From: an uncultured SAR116 cluster alpha proteobacterium
Lineage (GTDB): Bacteria > Pseudomonadota > Alphaproteobacteria > Puniceispirillales > Marisalimonadaceae
Direction of reading: 5' to 3'
Assembly: GCA_902528415.1 (NCBI GenBank)
Contig: CABZSR010000005.1
Span: 27,623-91,622, forward strand
DNA: 64,000 nucleotides
The notes beneath the pieces were generated by a model that worked only from the letters and a program-made list of their open reading frames with translations, did no database searches and had not been told where the DNA came from. A program made the position numbers and the translations under genes. Below are positions 39,628 to 49,841 of this stretch, piece after piece. The number at the start of each line of letters is the position of its first letter. Position 1 is the first letter of the stretch.

Positions 39628-39760
39628 GGTGAGGATTTTTAGGAGATCCTCTGCACCTTAACTCAAAAACTAATAATCGGGGGAGGAACTTATTAGTTAG
39701 AATTAGTACAATTAAACGGGGGAGTTTTATTGAACATGTTCAATGTTTGATTCTTTTTCG
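39628..39760 (+). ncRNA. candidate structured RNA (three stem-loops with GGA/CGGGGGAG loops) or structured 3' UTR of the SDR gene
   Basis: Stems GAGGAT/ATCCTC (39631-36/39646-51), AACTAATAA/TTATTAGTT (39668-76/39690-98), CAATTAAA/TTTTATTG (39709-16/39725-32); identical loop octamer CGGGGGAG at 39678 and 39717; then ATTGAACATGTTCAAT and a T-rich tract. Confidence 0.5.
39729..39744. promoter_or_regulatory. perfect 16-bp palindrome (operator or weak terminator stem)
   Basis: attgaacatgttcaat is self-reverse-complementary; followed by gtttgattcttttt. Confidence 0.55.
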
Positions 39761-39866
39761 AAGTTTGTCTTGTTCTAATTAATAATAAATTTTTAGAGCC
39801 TTAAATTTGTTATATATTTGTGCAAAAAAACTTACTTTTATAATTTTTGTTTAATAATTAATCATT

Positions 39867-40469
39867 TTAAACTGCTGTTTTAAGTTCCATGACTGCAGAA
39901 AGTATTACAACTGCGAATAAAGAAAGTCCCATTCCCCTATTTACCCAAACCTGCTTGTTAGATGCTAATGACCATCTTTTTAGACTTATCCCTAACCACA
40001 GCCAAAATAAATGTATAGGTATCCAAATTGAATTTACTATAATAAATTTAGTTAGAATCTCAACATTATAAGAAGTCATTCCAAGTGATAGCACTACAAA
40101 TAAATGTCCTTGGACTACATAAGCCTTTGGATTGACAAATTGTAAAAAAATTCCTTCGTATAATTTTGGAGCTTTAAAACTTTGTTTAAAACCAGTTTTA
40201 TTTTCAGATGTAGCTATACGCCAAGATAAAAAAGATAAGTAGGATAGTGATAAAAATAAAAAAGTTAGTTCAACTCCTTCAATTTCAAACAGAAACTGTT
40301 TAAAGCCCAGCACGACTAGTAATGCTACCCCATTAGTTCCAAAAAACAACCCAATGAGATACATCATTCCAACTTTCCATCCAAAACCAGCTCCAACACC
40401 AGCTAAAGAAAGTACGCCTGGACCAGGAGTAACCATCATTAAAAAACTAATAATTATGTAAGCAATCAT
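39867..40469 (-). CDS. LysE/RhtB family translocator
   Basis: MVTPGPGVLSLAGVGAGFGWKVGMMYLIGLFFGTNGV and FVNPKAYVVQGHLFVVLSLG. Confidence 0.88.
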   Translation of the reverse strand: MIAYIIISFLMMVTPGPGVLSLAGVGAGFGWKVGMMYLIGLFFGTNGVALLVVLGFKQFLFEIEGVELTFLFLSLSYLSFLSWRIATSENKTGFKQSFKAPKLYEGIFLQFVNPKAYVVQGHLFVVLSLGMTSYNVEILTKFIIVNSIWIPIHLFWLWLGISLKRWSLASNKQVWVNRGMGLSLFAVVILSAVMELKTAV

Positions 40470-40555
40470 TTGAATCTATAGATAATATCTATACCTTGGA
40501 TAAATGGAATAATTTTTGAAGATATAATTATAATAAGATTTTGATAATCACATTA

Positions 40556-41968
40556 TTACAGAAAAATCTTTCCTGGGTTCATTATTTTTTTTGGATCAAA
40601 AGCATTTTTAACTTTTTTCATAACGTCTACAGCGTTTCCTAATTCCTTCAACATATATTTTCTTTTGCCTTGTCCAATACCATGCTCCCCGGTACATGTA
40701 CCATCCATTCTAATAGCCCTTTCAGATATTCTGATTAAAAAACTATCTAGTTTGTCTAATTCAGTCTTGCTGTTTTTGTCAATTAGTAATGCAACATGAA
40801 AATTTCCATCACCTGCATGACTTACTATTGGACCTATCAATTCGTTCTTTTCCATGTCTTCAATCGTTTCTGTAATACAATCAGACAGTTTGGAAATTGG
40901 CACACAAACGTCTGTTGAATAAATTTCTGCCTCAGGCCTTACTGACCTACATGACCAATATGCATCATGCCTTGCTTTCCATAATTTGTTTCTTTCTTCA
41001 TTATTAGAAGTCCATTCAAAATCGTTACCACCAAAATCTGATGCTATTTCACTAAATAATTCTGATTGCTCTTTTACAGATTTTTCACTGCCATGAAACT
41101 CTAATAGTAATAAAGGCGCTTCAGGAAGGTTTGTCTTAGAATAACTATTAACTGCTTTTACTTGAGCAACATCTAAAAACTCTATCCTTGCTACTGGTAT
41201 TCCAGCTTGTACAGTCATTATAACTGCATCAGTTGCATCCTTAACTGTTGGAAAACTTACTCTACCTCCTGCAATAACTTCTGGGATACCATAAAGCTTT
41301 AGTGTAATTTCTGTAGTTATACCTAATGTCCCCTCTGAACCAACCATTAACCGAGTTAAATCATAACCTGCTGAACTTTTTCTAGCTTTATTTGCTGTTT
41401 TTATTATTTGACCATCAGGAGTAACAACCTCAAGAGCAATTACATTATCTTTCATTGTTCCATAACGCACTGCATTTGTTCCAGAAGCTCGAGTAGCTGT
41501 CATCCCACCAAGTGAAGCATTTGCACCAGGATCAATTGGAAAAAACAATCCAGTATCTCTTAAGTGGGTGTTTAGTTGTTCTCTGGTAACCCCAGGTTGA
41601 ACAACAACTAACAGATCTTCCTGATGTACTGTCAGGATCTTATTCATATTATTCATATCAATAGAAATTCCGCCATAAGGAGCATTAAGATGTCCTTCAA
41701 ATGAAGAGCCAACACCAAAAGGAATTATTGGACATTTAAATTCATTACAAATTTTTACAACTTTTTGAACATCTTCTTTGCTCTCGGCAAAAACAACGCC
41801 ATTGGGTAATTCTGATTCATGAATAGTCATCGTATGAGTATGTTGTTCAAGTATATTTTTACTACTAGAGAATTGTTGCCCAAATTCTTCTTGAATTTTT
41901 TTTATACATAATTTGATGCTCTCTTTATCATAATCCTGGTCAGACCATACAGAAACACTACCATCCAT
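40556..41968 (-). CDS. FAD-linked oxidase, D-lactate/glycolate dehydrogenase (LDHD/GlcD) type, copy A
   Basis: CPIIPFGVGSSFEGHLNAPYGGISIDMNNMNKIL, GLFFPIDPGANASLGGMTATRASGTNAVRYGTM, SHAGDGNFHVALL, TGEHGIGQGKRKYM. Confidence 0.92.
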   Translation of the reverse strand: MDGSVSVWSDQDYDKESIKLCIKKIQEEFGQQFSSSKNILEQHTHTMTIHESELPNGVVFAESKEDVQKVVKICNEFKCPIIPFGVGSSFEGHLNAPYGGISIDMNNMNKILTVHQEDLLVVVQPGVTREQLNTHLRDTGLFFPIDPGANASLGGMTATRASGTNAVRYGTMKDNVIALEVVTPDGQIIKTANKARKSSAGYDLTRLMVGSEGTLGITTEITLKLYGIPEVIAGGRVSFPTVKDATDAVIMTVQAGIPVARIEFLDVAQVKAVNSYSKTNLPEAPLLLLEFHGSEKSVKEQSELFSEIASDFGGNDFEWTSNNEERNKLWKARHDAYWSCRSVRPEAEIYSTDVCVPISKLSDCITETIEDMEKNELIGPIVSHAGDGNFHVALLIDKNSKTELDKLDSFLIRISERAIRMDGTCTGEHGIGQGKRKYMLKELGNAVDVMKKVKNAFDPKKIMNPGKIFL

Positions 41969-41989
41969 TTTAAAAACCTTTTCTATAAT

Positions 41990-43402
41990 TTATAAAATTT
42001 TTCCTGGGTTCATTATACCCTTTGGATCAATTTCTTCTTTTATTAATTTCATGAAATTAACAGCAGGGCCTAATTCATCGACTAAGTATTGTTTTTTACC
42101 CTGCCCTACTCCATGTTCTCCTGTACATGTTCCATCCATACTAATGGCTCTATGAGCTAATCTCTCTAAAAACCCGTTTGCAACATCAACTTCTTTTTGT
42201 ATCTTAGGATCAATCATTAACTGAACATGAAAATTACCATCACCAACATGACCAACAATGGGTCCAAACAAATTATTTTTTTCCATGTCATCTATCGTTT
42301 CAGTAATACATTCCGACAATCTTGATATTGGCACACAAACATCCGTAGCAATATAATCTGCCTCAGGCCTGCAAGCTTTGACAGCGTAATAAACATCATG
42401 CCTAGCCTTCCAAAGTCTATTTCTTTCTTCAATATTTGCATTCCACTCAAAGTTATCACCACCAAAATCTTTGGAAATTTCGTTAAACAACTCGGATTGT
42501 TCTTGCACAGAAGATTTACTTCCATGAAACTCTAATAATAATAATGGTGACTCAGGTAAGTTTAACTTTGAGTAATTATTTACAGCTTTAACCTGCGCAA
42601 TATCTAATAGTTCTATTCTGGCAACTGGAATTCCAGCCTGTATAGTCATAATCACAGCATCCGTTGCATCCTGAACAGACGGAAAAGTACATCTACCAGC
42701 TCCAATTTCTTCAGGAATACCATAAAGTTTAAGTGTAATTTCAGTTATGACACCTAATGTACCTTCGGATCCAACAATTAATCTTGTCAAATCATATCCA
42801 GCAGAACTTTTTCTAGCTCTACTAGCCGTATTTATTATTTCTCCATTTGGCATTACAACTTCTAATGAAATTACGTTATCTTTCATAGTTCCATAACGAA
42901 CGGCGTTGGTTCCAGAGGCTCTTGTCGATGCCATTCCTCCAATTGAGGCATTGGCACCTGGGTCAATAGGGAAAAACAAACCCGTATCTCTAAGGTGTGT
43001 ATTTAGTTGTTCTCTAGTTACACCTGGTTGTACAACAACAGTTGAATCTTCAGGGTGAACTTCAATTATATTATTCAGATTATTCATATCTATGGAGATC
43101 CCACCAAAATTAGCATTTAGATGACCTTCAAGGGAAGAGCCTACTCCAAAAGGTATTATGGGACATCCATGTTCATGGCATATTTTTACTGTTTTTTTTA
43201 CATCCTCTTTGTTGTAGGCAAAAACAACACCATCAGGCAATTCTGGTTTATGAACTGTTGTTGTACTTGTATGTTGTTCACGAACTGATTTAGAAACTGA
43301 GAATTGCTGCCCAAACTCTTTTTTTAATGCTTCTACCGCACTATTTGTGTTGTACTCAAATTTTAAGTAAAAAGAGCTGTTTTTAACATCTAAAATTGTC
43401 AC
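41990..43402 (-). CDS. FAD-linked oxidase, D-lactate/glycolate dehydrogenase (LDHD/GlcD) type, copy B
   Basis: CPIIPFGVGSSLEGHLNANFGGISIDMNNLNNII, DPGANASIGGMASTRASGTNAVRYGTM, GHVGDGNFHVQLM, TGEHGVGQGKKQYL; same length (470 aa) as copy A. Confidence 0.92.
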   Translation of the reverse strand: MTILDVKNSSFYLKFEYNTNSAVEALKKEFGQQFSVSKSVREQHTSTTTVHKPELPDGVVFAYNKEDVKKTVKICHEHGCPIIPFGVGSSLEGHLNANFGGISIDMNNLNNIIEVHPEDSTVVVQPGVTREQLNTHLRDTGLFFPIDPGANASIGGMASTRASGTNAVRYGTMKDNVISLEVVMPNGEIINTASRARKSSAGYDLTRLIVGSEGTLGVITEITLKLYGIPEEIGAGRCTFPSVQDATDAVIMTIQAGIPVARIELLDIAQVKAVNNYSKLNLPESPLLLLEFHGSKSSVQEQSELFNEISKDFGGDNFEWNANIEERNRLWKARHDVYYAVKACRPEADYIATDVCVPISRLSECITETIDDMEKNNLFGPIVGHVGDGNFHVQLMIDPKIQKEVDVANGFLERLAHRAISMDGTCTGEHGVGQGKKQYLVDELGPAVNFMKLIKEEIDPKGIMNPGKIL

Positions 43403-43537
43403 TTATTAACCTCACATATGTTTTTCTTTAATATCGTATGAATATATTTCAAAATAAAGATTGAGTAAATTATTACATTTTAATAAAAATTATATTTGTT
43501 ATAGTTTTGAACTTCTCGTTAGGAAGCTTACAAAAAA

Positions 43538-44473
43538 ATGTATAATAAAGCTATTTTTTTAGGTGAATGCATGATTGAACTCAATGGAGACATTTCTTCA
43601 TTGGAAAATAAAAGTTCAAAAATGCAAATTAATTTTGGAGGCGATACTTATAATTCTGCAATATATTTTTCAAGACTAGCAAATAATAAAACTAATACTT
43701 TCTATTCAACTGTACTCGGAAATGACAGTTTTTCTAGAAAAATGATTTTAAGATTTAAAAATGAAAAAATAAAATGTGATTATGTAAGAACCGATGGAAA
43801 AAATCCTCCTGGTTTATATTCAATAGAAATTAATGAAATAGGTGAAAGAAGTTTTTCTTATTGGAGAGATCAATCACCATCGAAATACATTTTTTTAGGG
43901 TCAAAAGGAAAAAAACTAGCTAAAGAAATAAAAAATGCAGATGTTTTTTATTATACTGGTATTTCTGCCGGCATTCTTGATGCAAAACAAAAAAAGGATT
44001 TGATACATATAGGATCTACTGCAGTTACATGTGGATTTGATTTTAATTATAGGTCCCAATTACATAATGATAAGAAAATGTCACAATTATTATTTAAAAA
44101 AATTAGTGAAAATGTAGATATCAACTTTGTATCTTTTGATGATGTTAAAGAGTTATTTGATATTAAAAATCCATATGAAGTTTTTGAAATATTAAATGAC
44201 AAAAAAAATCTAATTCTTATAAGATATAAGGACTCAATTATTTTTAAAAACAAACAAGAAGTCATAAAAACTGTTAAAGTTCATCATGGAGAGGTGGTTG
44301 ATACAACAGCAGCAGGTGACGCATTCAATGGATCTTTCCTTGCTTTAATAAATAACGATAAAAATATTCCAATAGTAGAAAATATATTAAAGTCCCACTC
44401 TGTTACTAGAGAAGTGATAAAGCATAAAGGCGCTATTATTTCCAATAAAAATATGCCTAACATAAATACTTAA
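43538..44473 (+). CDS. PfkB-family sugar kinase (2-keto-3-deoxygluconate kinase-like)
   Basis: AIFLGECMIEL, INFGGDTYNSAIYFSRL, VDTTAAGDAFNGSFLALI. Confidence 0.88.
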   Translation: MYNKAIFLGECMIELNGDISSLENKSSKMQINFGGDTYNSAIYFSRLANNKTNTFYSTVLGNDSFSRKMILRFKNEKIKCDYVRTDGKNPPGLYSIEINEIGERSFSYWRDQSPSKYIFLGSKGKKLAKEIKNADVFYYTGISAGILDAKQKKDLIHIGSTAVTCGFDFNYRSQLHNDKKMSQLLFKKISENVDINFVSFDDVKELFDIKNPYEVFEILNDKKNLILIRYKDSIIFKNKQEVIKTVKVHHGEVVDTTAAGDAFNGSFLALINNDKNIPIVENILKSHSVTREVIKHKGAIISNKNMPNINT

Positions 44474-44489
44474 ATAAGGAATAAATAAA

Positions 44490-45425
44490 ATGGACAAAAA
44501 CTTACTTATAATGACAGAAATGCCTGAATATTTTGTAAGTCTGGCAGATAAAAACTTCAACACTTATAAATTGTGGTTAAACAAAAATGAAGATGATTAC
44601 TTATCTGAAATTAAAACAGAAATTGATGCAATTGCCGTTATGGGAGGTTATAAAATTACACCAGAGTTAATGAAAAGTATGCCAAATTTAAAAATAATTG
44701 CCTGTTATGGTGTAGGTTATGACGCAATAGATATAAATTATGCAAAAAGCCTAGGTATAAAAGTCACTAACACCCCTGAAGTACTTAATGACGAAGTGGC
44801 AGACACAGCTATTGCACTAATGCTATGTGTCTATAAAAAAATTGTAGATGCAGATAGTTTTGCAAGAAACAACTCTTGGCTTAATGGAGATTTTCCATTA
44901 ACAAAAAAATTTAGTAGTACTAAATTAGGTATTGTTGGAATGGGAAGAATTGGAAAAGCAATAGCAAAAAGAGCCGAAGCATTTGACTGTGAAATTTTTT
45001 ATCATTCTAGAAACAAAAAAGATGTGAAATATAAATATATCAGTGACTTAAATCAGTTAGCTCAAGAAGTAGATACCTTATGTGTAATTACACCAGGCGG
45101 AAAAGAAACAGAGAAATTAATTAATAAAAAAATTCTTTGTAGCCTTGGCAAAAATGGCGTAATTATTAATGTAGCGAGGGGGTCAGTAATTGATCAAGAC
45201 GAACTGATTCATTGCCTGGAAAACAATACTATTTTAGCTGCAGGATTAGATGTCTACACTAATGAGCCTAATATCCCAGAAAAATTAATAAATCTTAAAA
45301 ATACTGTTTTATTACCTCATATAGCATCTGGAACAGTTGAGACTAGAAATGCTATGGGACAATTAGTATTTGATAATATAAAAAATTATTTTGAAAATAA
45401 ATCTCTTATATCAGAAGTAGTATAA
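44490..45425 (+). CDS. D-isomer-specific 2-hydroxyacid dehydrogenase (glyoxylate/hydroxypyruvate reductase-like)
   Basis: IACYGVGYDAIDINYAKSLGIKVTNTPEVLNDEVADTAIALML, KLGIVGMGRIGKAIAKR, VINVARGSVIDQDEL. Confidence 0.9.
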   Translation: MDKNLLIMTEMPEYFVSLADKNFNTYKLWLNKNEDDYLSEIKTEIDAIAVMGGYKITPELMKSMPNLKIIACYGVGYDAIDINYAKSLGIKVTNTPEVLNDEVADTAIALMLCVYKKIVDADSFARNNSWLNGDFPLTKKFSSTKLGIVGMGRIGKAIAKRAEAFDCEIFYHSRNKKDVKYKYISDLNQLAQEVDTLCVITPGGKETEKLINKKILCSLGKNGVIINVARGSVIDQDELIHCLENNTILAAGLDVYTNEPNIPEKLINLKNTVLLPHIASGTVETRNAMGQLVFDNIKNYFENKSLISEVV

Positions 45426-45432
45426 AAATATT

Positions 45433-46329
45433 CTAATTTTGGGGTAATTTTATTCCAGCATTTCTAGCATATATTTTTGCAACTGCAGCATCATCTTCTT
45501 GTCCTAAACCTGAGCCTGCAGCGGAAATAAACTGTTGTAACGCTGCAGCAGTCAAGGGAGCAGAAAAATTTGAATTTTTAGCAATATCTAAAACTATACC
45601 TAGATCCTTTGGCCAAATATTGATCGAAGATTTTGGGGAATAATCATTATCTATAATATGAGGCGTTCTGTTCTCGAGCATCCAAGAGGTCCCAGCACAT
45701 TTCGAGATAACTTCTAAAAACCTTTTTGGATCAATTCCTTGTGTTATACCAAATGTAATAGCTTCAGCCATTGCAGCAATATGAACACCCGCAAGCATTT
45801 GATTAACTGCTTTCATAGCAGAACCTGATCCGACATGTTCCCCAAATTCGAAGACTGTTTCTGAAGTGCAGTCTAAAATAGGCTTAGCAACCTCAAAAGC
45901 TTTTGGGCTACCTGAAATCATATAGGATAACTTACCCTCAGCTGATTTTTTTGATCCTCCAGAAATGGGCGCGTCTAAATATAAAAGTCCTTTATCATTG
46001 CAGGAAGATGCCATTTCTTTAGCAAAATCTGGAGCTACTGTTGTACAAACCATGATAAGACTATTTTTCTTTAATTTTTCTGAAATACCATTTTGGCCAA
46101 AGATAATTTCCCTTGTTTGTTTTTCATTTAAAACAACTATAATTACTGCTTGTAAATCATTAAATGGAATATTTTTATCATAGCCACCTTCTTCGATAAG
46201 TCTTTTCTGTTGCTTAAGGTTTTTATCTTGTCCATAAACACTATACCCTGCACGTATCAGTGACTGAGCTATTCCAAAGCCCATTGATCCAAGACCAACA
46301 ACTAAGATATTTTTAATTTTAATATCCAT
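45433..46329 (-). CDS. ltnD: beta-hydroxyacid dehydrogenase (L-threonate dehydrogenase/HIBADH-like)
   Basis: VVGLGSMGFGIAQSLIRAGYSVYGQD, DAPISGGSKKSAEGKLSYMISG, GSGSAMKAVNQMLAGVHIAAMAEA, GTSWMLENR. Confidence 0.8.
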   Translation of the reverse strand: MDIKIKNILVVGLGSMGFGIAQSLIRAGYSVYGQDKNLKQQKRLIEEGGYDKNIPFNDLQAVIIVVLNEKQTREIIFGQNGISEKLKKNSLIMVCTTVAPDFAKEMASSCNDKGLLYLDAPISGGSKKSAEGKLSYMISGSPKAFEVAKPILDCTSETVFEFGEHVGSGSAMKAVNQMLAGVHIAAMAEAITFGITQGIDPKRFLEVISKCAGTSWMLENRTPHIIDNDYSPKSSINIWPKDLGIVLDIAKNSNFSAPLTAAALQQFISAAGSGLGQEDDAAVAKIYARNAGIKLPQN

Positions 46330-46337
46330 AATATTGT

Positions 46338-48119
46338 TTAGTGATTATCCCTCGGTAAAGTTTTTCTTACCTTTTGATATTTAACGGCGTTTTCAAGAAC
46401 AGCTCCGTCAGATAATTCTCCAACAAATTTTCTTTGAATTTCTTGCCATGGCGTTTGACTTTCAGGATATGGTGGAACACCGTCTTTTTTTCTTAATTCT
46501 ATTTCTTCGTCACTAACTAACATGTTTGCTGTACATTTATTTAAATCTATTACTACCGTATCACCAGTTCTTAACCAGGCCAATCCACCTCCAGTTGCAC
46601 TCTCTGGAGAAGCATTTAGAATTGAAGGACTTCCTGATGTTCCAGATTGTCTTCCATCTCCAATACAAGGTAATTCAGTTATACCTTTTTTTATTAGTTC
46701 ATCAGATGGCTGCATATTTACCACTTCAGCAGACCCAGGCCAACCTACAGGTCCAGCACCTCTAATAACTAGAATTGAATTTTCATTCATATCTAAACTT
46801 TTATCATTTAATCTGTCGTGATAATCCTCAGAACCTTCAAAAACAATAACTTTACCTTCTAGTATCCCTTCTTTACCAGGGCGGTTTAAAAATTTATCTT
46901 TAAAGCTTTTTGAAATAACAGATGTTTTCATTATTGCTGCATTAAAAAGGTTACCTTTTAAAACAATAAAGCCTGCTTTTTGTTTCATCGGATTTTTAAA
47001 AGGGGTAATAACCTTTTCATTTTTAATTTTAATACCCTTTAAATTTTCAGACAATTTTTTACCCGTCACCGTCATTACGTCTCCATGAAGCTTGTCATAA
47101 CTTAAAAGCTCTGACATTATGGCCGCCGTTCCTCCTGCTCTATGATAACTTTCACACAAGTACTCACCTGCCGGCTGTATATTTGCCATTAAAGGTATAT
47201 CGTAACCAACTTTTTGCCATGCGTCAGTTTCTAATTCCACTCCTATATGTCTTGCAATTGCAGTAATGTGAATTTGAGCATTAGTAGAGCCTCCAATAGC
47301 TGAGTTTACAGTAATAGCATTTTCAAAAGCCTCTCTGGTCATAACTTGAGAGGGCGATAAATCGTCTTTAACCATATCAACAATTCTAAGACCAGTTTTG
47401 TATGCCATTTGCCCTCGTTCTCTATATGGTGCAGGAATATTTGCATTGCCTGTTAAACTCATTCCTAGTGCTTCAGCCAGAGAATTCATTGTTGATGCAG
47501 TTCCCATTGTATTACAATGTCCATCTGATGGAGCTGAGCTTGTTACAATATCTATAAATTGTTCATAGTCTATCCTACCTGCTGCTAGTTCAACTCTACT
47601 ATCCCAAACAGCTGTACCAGAACCCGCAAGTTTGCCATTATGCCATCCGTCTAACATTGGTCCACCATTAAGAACAATCGCAGGAAGATCAACTGTTGCT
47701 GCCGCCATTAAGCAAGAAGGAGTTGTTTTATCACAACCTGTCATTAACACCACACCATCTAAAGGATAACCGTGAAGAATTTCAACTAATCCTAAATATG
47801 CTAAGTTTCTATCAACTGCTGCAGTTGGTCTCTTAAGAGTTTCTTGAATGGGATGGACGGGAAATTCAAAGGCTATTCCTCCAGCACTTCTTATTCCCTC
47901 TCTAACTCTTTCCGCTAATTTTATATGTACTCTATTACAAGGAGATATATCTGAACCTGTTTGTGCAATGCCAATGATAGGTTTGCCTGATCTCAACTCT
48001 TCTGGCGTAAGTCCAAAGTTCATTGATCTTTCAAGATATAAAGCAGTCATTCCAGGATTAGTCGGATTATCAAACCATTGTTGACTTCGATATTTTGGAT
48101 TGAAATTTTTATCTGACAT
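46338..48119 (-). CDS. IlvD/Edd-family sugar-acid dehydratase (arabonate/xylonate/gluconate-type)
   Basis: [107 protein letters not shown]; start moved to ATG 48119. Confidence 0.92.
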   Translation of the reverse strand: MSDKNFNPKYRSQQWFDNPTNPGMTALYLERSMNFGLTPEELRSGKPIIGIAQTGSDISPCNRVHIKLAERVREGIRSAGGIAFEFPVHPIQETLKRPTAAVDRNLAYLGLVEILHGYPLDGVVLMTGCDKTTPSCLMAAATVDLPAIVLNGGPMLDGWHNGKLAGSGTAVWDSRVELAAGRIDYEQFIDIVTSSAPSDGHCNTMGTASTMNSLAEALGMSLTGNANIPAPYRERGQMAYKTGLRIVDMVKDDLSPSQVMTREAFENAITVNSAIGGSTNAQIHITAIARHIGVELETDAWQKVGYDIPLMANIQPAGEYLCESYHRAGGTAAIMSELLSYDKLHGDVMTVTGKKLSENLKGIKIKNEKVITPFKNPMKQKAGFIVLKGNLFNAAIMKTSVISKSFKDKFLNRPGKEGILEGKVIVFEGSEDYHDRLNDKSLDMNENSILVIRGAGPVGWPGSAEVVNMQPSDELIKKGITELPCIGDGRQSGTSGSPSILNASPESATGGGLAWLRTGDTVVIDLNKCTANMLVSDEEIELRKKDGVPPYPESQTPWQEIQRKFVGELSDGAVLENAVKYQKVRKTLPRDNH

Positions 48120-48308
48120 AATTTTTCTCCCAAGTAAAATTTTAAAATTTAACAAATAATAAAAGTTTATAAATTTAATTTAAAATAGTGTGAATATTTA
48201 CATTATTTATTTTAAATTTTAAGAATATTGTTAATATCATACTTGATTTTAAAAAAATCGAAAAGATAATTTCAGTTTTTATTTTTTATAATGTGGGAGG
48301 TTATAAAA

Positions 48309-49832
48309 ATGTCTAATAGTGAGAAGTTAACTGTTAAACTTAATAATAATGATAATGTTGCTACTGCTTTAAGGGAGATACGCGTAGGTGAAACCACACA
48401 GAACCTTGAAAGCATTAACAAAATCCCAAAAGGCCATAAAATAGCTCTTAGAAAAATTAATAAAGGTGAGAAAATAATCAAATATGATCAACTTATTGGT
48501 GTTGCTAGCAAAGAAATTCTAGCTGGAGACCATGTTCATGTTGAAAATACTGATTTCAAATCAACTGATCATGATTACGAGTTTTCAACATCTATTAAGT
48601 TACCAAATATGATTGAACCTGAAAAAAGACCTACTTTTAGAGGTTATAAAAGACAAAACGGCAAAGTTGGAACCAGAAATTACATAGGTATCCTTACATC
48701 AGTTAATTGCTCTGCGACGGCAGCAAAAAATATTGCAGAAGTTTTTACAGAGGCTAAATTACGTTTATATCCAAATGTTGATGGGGTTGTTTCATTTACT
48801 CATGGTACTGGTTGTGGAATGGCAGATTCTGGCGATGGCTTTGATGCTCTTCAAAGAGTTCTTTTAGGCTATATCCAACATCCTAATTTAGCCGGAATTT
48901 TGTTAATTGGCTTAGGATGTGAGGCAAACCAAATAAAGTTTCTTTTAGATGCTTTTAATTTACATGAAAATCCATTTTTTAAAACAATGACACTGCAGGA
49001 TATGGGTGGACTTAGGAAAACAATTAAAGCAGGAATTAAATGCATAGATGACATGCTTCCAGAGGTAAATTCTATAAAACGAACAGAGCAATCAGTAGAA
49101 CATCTTAGCGTTGCGCTTCAATGTGGAGGGTCTGATGCTTGGTCAGGAATAACCTCAAATCCATCACTTGGTCATGCCGCAGACTTATTAGTTAAAAATG
49201 GTGGCACAGCTATTTTGGCTGAAACACCTGAGATTTATGGCGCTGAACACATGTTAACTAGAAGGGCAATCTCTCCAGAAGTTGGAAAAAAACTTGTTGA
49301 CAGAATTTTATGGTGGGAAGATTACGTTACTAGAAATAAAGGAAGTTTAAATAACAATCCATCACCTGGTAATAAGGCTGGTGGTTTGACCACTATATTA
49401 GAAAAGTCACTGGGAGCAGCTGCTAAAGGGGGAACAACTCCATTAAATGATGTTCTTTTGTACGCCCAACAAGCTGAAAAAAAAGGTTTTTTATTTATGG
49501 ATAGTCCTGGGTATGATCCTGCTTCTGTTACTGGGCAAATAGCAAGTGGTTGTAATGTTGTTACTTTTACAACTGGAAGAGGTTCTTGCTTTGGTTGCAA
49601 ACCTTCACCATCTATAAAAATAGCTACAAATACAGAGATGTATAATAATATGGTTGAAGATATGGATGTTAACGCAGGAAAAGTAATAACTGACAATAAA
49701 AGTATTGAAGACGTTGGTCAGGAAATTTTTGATTTAATAGTCAGGGTAGCTTCAGGTGAAAAATCAAAGTCTGAGTATCAAGGTCTTGGAGATTTAGAGT
49801 TTGTACCTTGGCAAATTGGAGCAACAATGTGA
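48309..49832 (+). CDS. UxaA-family dehydratase (altronate/galactarate/fuconate type)
   Basis: N-terminal SAF domain then RGYKRQNGKVGTRNYIGILTSVNCSATAAKNIAE, FTHGTGCGMADSGDGF, VALQCGGSDAWSGITSNPSLGHAADLLV; GGGAGG SD before ATG 48309. Confidence 0.92.
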   Translation: MSNSEKLTVKLNNNDNVATALREIRVGETTQNLESINKIPKGHKIALRKINKGEKIIKYDQLIGVASKEILAGDHVHVENTDFKSTDHDYEFSTSIKLPNMIEPEKRPTFRGYKRQNGKVGTRNYIGILTSVNCSATAAKNIAEVFTEAKLRLYPNVDGVVSFTHGTGCGMADSGDGFDALQRVLLGYIQHPNLAGILLIGLGCEANQIKFLLDAFNLHENPFFKTMTLQDMGGLRKTIKAGIKCIDDMLPEVNSIKRTEQSVEHLSVALQCGGSDAWSGITSNPSLGHAADLLVKNGGTAILAETPEIYGAEHMLTRRAISPEVGKKLVDRILWWEDYVTRNKGSLNNNPSPGNKAGGLTTILEKSLGAAAKGGTTPLNDVLLYAQQAEKKGFLFMDSPGYDPASVTGQIASGCNVVTFTTGRGSCFGCKPSPSIKIATNTEMYNNMVEDMDVNAGKVITDNKSIEDVGQEIFDLIVRVASGEKSKSEYQGLGDLEFVPWQIGATM

Positions 49833-49841
49833 GGAATTTTT

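Noticed and set aside
39729-39744. Palindrome GAACATGTTC as a LexA box
   Set aside because: Spacing fits neither the alphaproteobacterial GAAC-N7-GAAC type nor the Bacillus GAAC-N4-GTTC type
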